9,639 nt of DNA from an uncultured Comamonadaceae bacterium (lineage in GTDB: Bacteria; Pseudomonadota; Gammaproteobacteria; Burkholderiales; Burkholderiaceae), in contig CAMLSD010000140.1 in NCBI GenBank assembly GCA_946482595.1, forward strand, positions 1-9,639, given 5' to 3'. The notes under the pieces are model-generated. The model was given only the letters and a program-made list of their open reading frames with translations, had not been told where the DNA came from and ran no database searches. This document shows, in pieces, positions 8,152-9,639 of this stretch; position 1 is the first letter of the stretch; each line of letters begins with the position of its first letter. The translations under genes were made by a program, and so were the position numbers.

Positions 8152-8157
8152 ATTCTA
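8152..8157 (-). promoter_or_regulatory. Predicted -10 box of phaR
   Basis: TAGAAT on the minus strand, followed 3 bp later by the 30-bp dyad. No strong -35 is seen at 16-18 bp (GCATCC at 17). The predicted leader is about 50 nt and contains a good GGAG ribosome site. Confidence 0.5.
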
Positions 8158-8231
8158 GGGCGCGCGGCGCCACAGGATGCAGAAGGGTTTCCCCGGTACG
8201 GTCGTTCGATTTTCCAGGCGTCCGTGTTGCC

Positions 8232-8262
8232 TTGCGTATCCGCGCACGCCCGATGCTAGAGT
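8232..8262 (+). promoter_or_regulatory. Predicted promoter of the Na+/Ca2+ exchanger gene
   Basis: TAGAGT (8257-8262) is preceded by TGC, making an extended -10 (TGnTAGAGT). TTGCGT at 8232-8237 is a possible -35 at 19-bp spacing. Only 8 nt lie between the -10 and the ATG at 8271, so the mRNA would be leaderless or nearly so, and no ribosome site is present. Confidence 0.45.
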
Positions 8263-8270
8263 CTGGCGCC

Positions 8271-9347
8271 ATGAACCTCCTGATCTTCCTGGCCGGCCTG
8301 GCCTTGCTGGTTCTCGGCGCAAACACCCTGGTGCGCGGCGCCTCGAAGCTGGCGCTTTCGTTCGGGATCAGCCCGCTGGTGGTGGGCCTGACCATCGTGG
8401 CCTTCGGCACGAGCGCGCCCGAGATTGCGGTGAGCGTGGGCGCCGTGCTGGACGGGCAGACCGACATCGCCATCGGCAACGTGGTCGGCAGCAACATCCT
8501 CAATGTGCTGTTCATCCTCGGGCTCAGTGCGGTGATCATGCCGTTGGTGGTGCATATCCAGCTGATCCGCCAGGAGGTCCCGATCATGATCGGCGCCAGC
8601 GTGCTGCTGCTGGCCTTTGCCTTCGACGGCAAGCTCTCGATCATCGACGGGGGCGTCCTCACCGTGCTGCTGATTGCCTACACCGTGTTCCTGGTGATGC
8701 AGTCGCGCCGCGAGACGCAGGCAGCCAACGACGAGTACGCCGACGAACTGAAGCAGGCTGAACCTGGCGCATGGGACAGCCACTGGGGTGCCCAGCTCGG
8801 CCTCATCGCCGTGGGCCTGGTCGGGCTGGTCTTCGGCTCGGAGCTTCTGGTGAAGGCCGCCGTGAGCTTCGCCAAGTCCATGGGCGTGAGCGACATCGTG
8901 GTCGGCCTGACCATCGTGGCGGCCGGCACCAGCATGCCTGAGGTCGCCACCAGCATTGCCGCCGCCGTCAAGGGCGAACGCGACATCGCGGTGGGCAATG
9001 TCGTGGGCAGCAACACCTTCAACATCCTGGGGTGCCTGGGTCTGTCGAGCCTCGCCTCGGCAGGCGCCGGCCTGGCGGTGCCGCCCTCGGTGCTCGCTTT
9101 CGACATCTGGGTCATGCTGGCCGTGGCGCTGGCCTGCCTGCCGGTGTTCATGACCGGCCGCGAGATCGCGCGCTGGGAAGGCGCCGTGTTCCTGGGCTAC
9201 TACGCGGCCTATGTGGCCTATCTGATCCTGGCGGCGCAACAGCACGACGCCCTGACCGCCTACTCGGGCGTGATGATGAGTTTTGTCGTGCCGCTCACGG
9301 TGATCACGCTGGTGGCCGTGAGCATCCGGCGGCGGCCCGAGCACTGA
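8271..9347 (+). CDS. Calcium/sodium antiporter (CaCA family, YrbG-like)
   Basis: This 358-residue inner-membrane cation exchanger of the Ca2+/cation antiporter family resembles E. coli YrbG and archaeal NCX_Mj. It has two inverted alpha-repeats. Repeat 1 has LVRGASKLALSFGISPLVVG, the ion-site motif GTSAPE (46-51, Glu51) and GNVVGSN (69-75). Repeat 2 has VVGLTIVAAGTSMPE (Glu224) and GNVVGSN (242-248). Both ion-binding glutamates are intact, so an active exchanger is expected. About ten hydrophobic segments are visible, with a charged loop at about 145-172 (SRRETQAANDEYADELK) joining the halves. The start is ATG 8271, where the first transmembrane helix begins. Longer in-frame starts would run across the phaR promoter. 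It is divergent from phaR (175 bp between the ATGs). Whether the in vivo ion is Ca2+ or another cation cannot be read from the sequence. Confidence 0.93.
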   Translation: MNLLIFLAGLALLVLGANTLVRGASKLALSFGISPLVVGLTIVAFGTSAPEIAVSVGAVLDGQTDIAIGNVVGSNILNVLFILGLSAVIMPLVVHIQLIRQEVPIMIGASVLLLAFAFDGKLSIIDGGVLTVLLIAYTVFLVMQSRRETQAANDEYADELKQAEPGAWDSHWGAQLGLIAVGLVGLVFGSELLVKAAVSFAKSMGVSDIVVGLTIVAAGTSMPEVATSIAAAVKGERDIAVGNVVGSNTFNILGCLGLSSLASAGAGLAVPPSVLAFDIWVMLAVALACLPVFMTGREIARWEGAVFLGYYAAYVAYLILAAQQHDALTAYSGVMMSFVVPLTVITLVAVSIRRRPEH

Positions 9348-9352
9348 GCGCA

Positions 9353-9446
9353 GCCCGCCCCGGTGAGCGGGCCGGCCGCCTGACGCGGCGGGCGCCGCTG
9401 CGGGCCTGGCCCGGCAGCGCCGACGCTGCCGCGCCGCATGCGCGGC
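9353..9446. other. Run of five successive GC-rich hairpins downstream of the antiporter gene
   Basis: The gap 9348-9534 holds no credible gene but has many short perfect inverted repeats in series. GCCCGC/GCGGGC is at 9353-9372 (8-nt loop), GCGGC/GCCGC at 9385-9398 (4-nt loop), CGGGC/GCCCG at 9401-9413 (3-nt loop), GGCAGCG/CGCTGCC at 9413-9430 (4-nt loop) and GCCGCGC/GCGCGGC at 9428-9446 (5-nt loop). The last two share three bases and cannot form fully together. High GC makes chance hairpins common, so this may be only a structured 3' UTR. A small RNA is possible but unproven. No T-run follows. Confidence 0.4.
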
Positions 9447-9534
9447 TCAGGCGTCGTCTGCGTGACCCTCTGCGGCACACGCGTCGCGAACCGCACCCCG
9501 GCCCGGTGGCGGCACCAGCACATGGCGCCGCAAG

Positions 9535-9571
9535 AAAAAAAGCACCGGGCATCGCTGCCAGGTGCTTTTTT
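9535..9571. terminator. Bidirectional intrinsic terminator between the antiporter gene and tRNA-Val
   Basis: A7 (9535-9541), then stem GCACCGGGC (9542-9550), loop ATCGCT, stem GCCAGGTGC (9557-9565) with one internal mismatch, then T6 (9566-9571). Both strands therefore read a GC stem followed by a T-run. On the minus strand it lies 13 nt past the 3' end of the tRNA and ends the tRNA transcript. On the plus strand it can end the antiporter transcript about 195 nt after its stop codon. Confidence 0.9.
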
Positions 9572-9584
9572 CTTCTACCGTATG

Positions 9585-9639
9585 TGGTAGGCGCGATTGG
9601 ACTCGAACCAACGACCCCCACCATGTCAAGGTGGTGCTC
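9585..9639 (-). tRNA. tRNA-Val (anticodon GAC), 3' part, cut by the window edge
   Basis: The minus strand gives the last 55 nt of a tRNA. These are the 3' side of the D-stem (GAGC), the anticodon stem CCACC/GGTGG around loop TTGACAT (anticodon GAC, reads GUC and GUU valine codons), a short variable loop, T-stem GTTGG/CCAAT with loop TTCGAGT, the acceptor 3' strand CGCGCCT, discriminator A, and an encoded CCA (9585-9587). About 21 nt of the 5' end lie outside the window, so the acceptor pairing cannot be checked. The terminator at 9535-9571 follows it. Confidence 0.95.

Noticed and set aside
6626..8158. A 510-codon plus-strand open frame antisense to rimO and phaR
   Set aside because: It is His/Val/Leu-rich antisense composition of two certain genes, with no recognisable domain and no start signals.
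8025..8270. A longer antiporter (440 codons) starting inside phaR
   Set aside because: The extra 82 residues are hydrophilic and antisense to phaR. The first transmembrane helix begins at the ATG at 8271.
8096..8662. A longer PhaR (383 codons) starting inside the divergent antiporter gene
   Set aside because: It would read through the phaR promoter, dyad and ribosome site. The ATG at 8095 has a good GGAG and the correct protein length.
8256..9344. A 362-codon minus-strand open frame antisense to the antiporter gene
   Set aside because: His/Gln/Asp-rich shadow of an intact membrane transporter with both alpha-repeat motifs.

Overview
The window is a chromosomal housekeeping segment of a high-GC betaproteobacterium. 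It most resembles Burkholderiales (Comamonadaceae or the Rubrivivax/Leptothrix/Ideonella group), judged from protein content, gene order and the presence of a PhaR-type polyhydroxyalkanoate regulator. Nothing marks it as mobile or foreign: I see no integrase, transposase, CRISPR array, phage gene or defence cassette.

Layout from left to right. (1) The minus-strand purine pair guaB (IMP dehydrogenase, complete) and guaA (GMP synthase, first 94 residues only) converts IMP to XMP to GMP. The two genes are separated by 67 bp that carry a terminator-like hairpin. (2) A secreted DUF4124 protein on the plus strand diverges from guaB. (3) The minus-strand pair ratA-rnfH (a START/COQ10-like protein and a ubiquitin-fold protein) overlaps by 14 nt. 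It converges with the DUF4124 gene and diverges from smpB (tmRNA partner, trans-translation), which is on the plus strand. (4) A minus-strand series phaR - rimO - hydroxyacid dehydrogenase (ghrA-like) - cystathionine beta-lyase (metC-like) has gaps of 33, 17 and 84 nt and is probably one transcription unit. (5) A plus-strand Na+/Ca2+ exchanger-family gene diverges from phaR. (6) A GC-rich intergenic stretch with several successive hairpins is followed by a symmetric bidirectional terminator and the 3' part of a minus-strand tRNA-Val(GAC). No gene-free stretch exceeds 300 bases; the longest is 9348-9584.

All complete genes look intact and have normal lengths for their families. The genes are well known, so the points of interest are in the control regions. 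There is a 30-bp dyad over the predicted phaR transcription start, a plausible autoregulatory operator. A 9-bp perfect hairpin abuts the rimO start codon. A five-copy 10-bp C-rich tandem repeat lies in the metC leader, a possible Rho-loading site. An attenuator-like hairpin sits between guaB and guaA. Three genes have a -10 box only 7-11 nt before the ATG, which suggests leaderless or nearly leaderless mRNAs. I did not find convincing evidence for a new multi-gene system.
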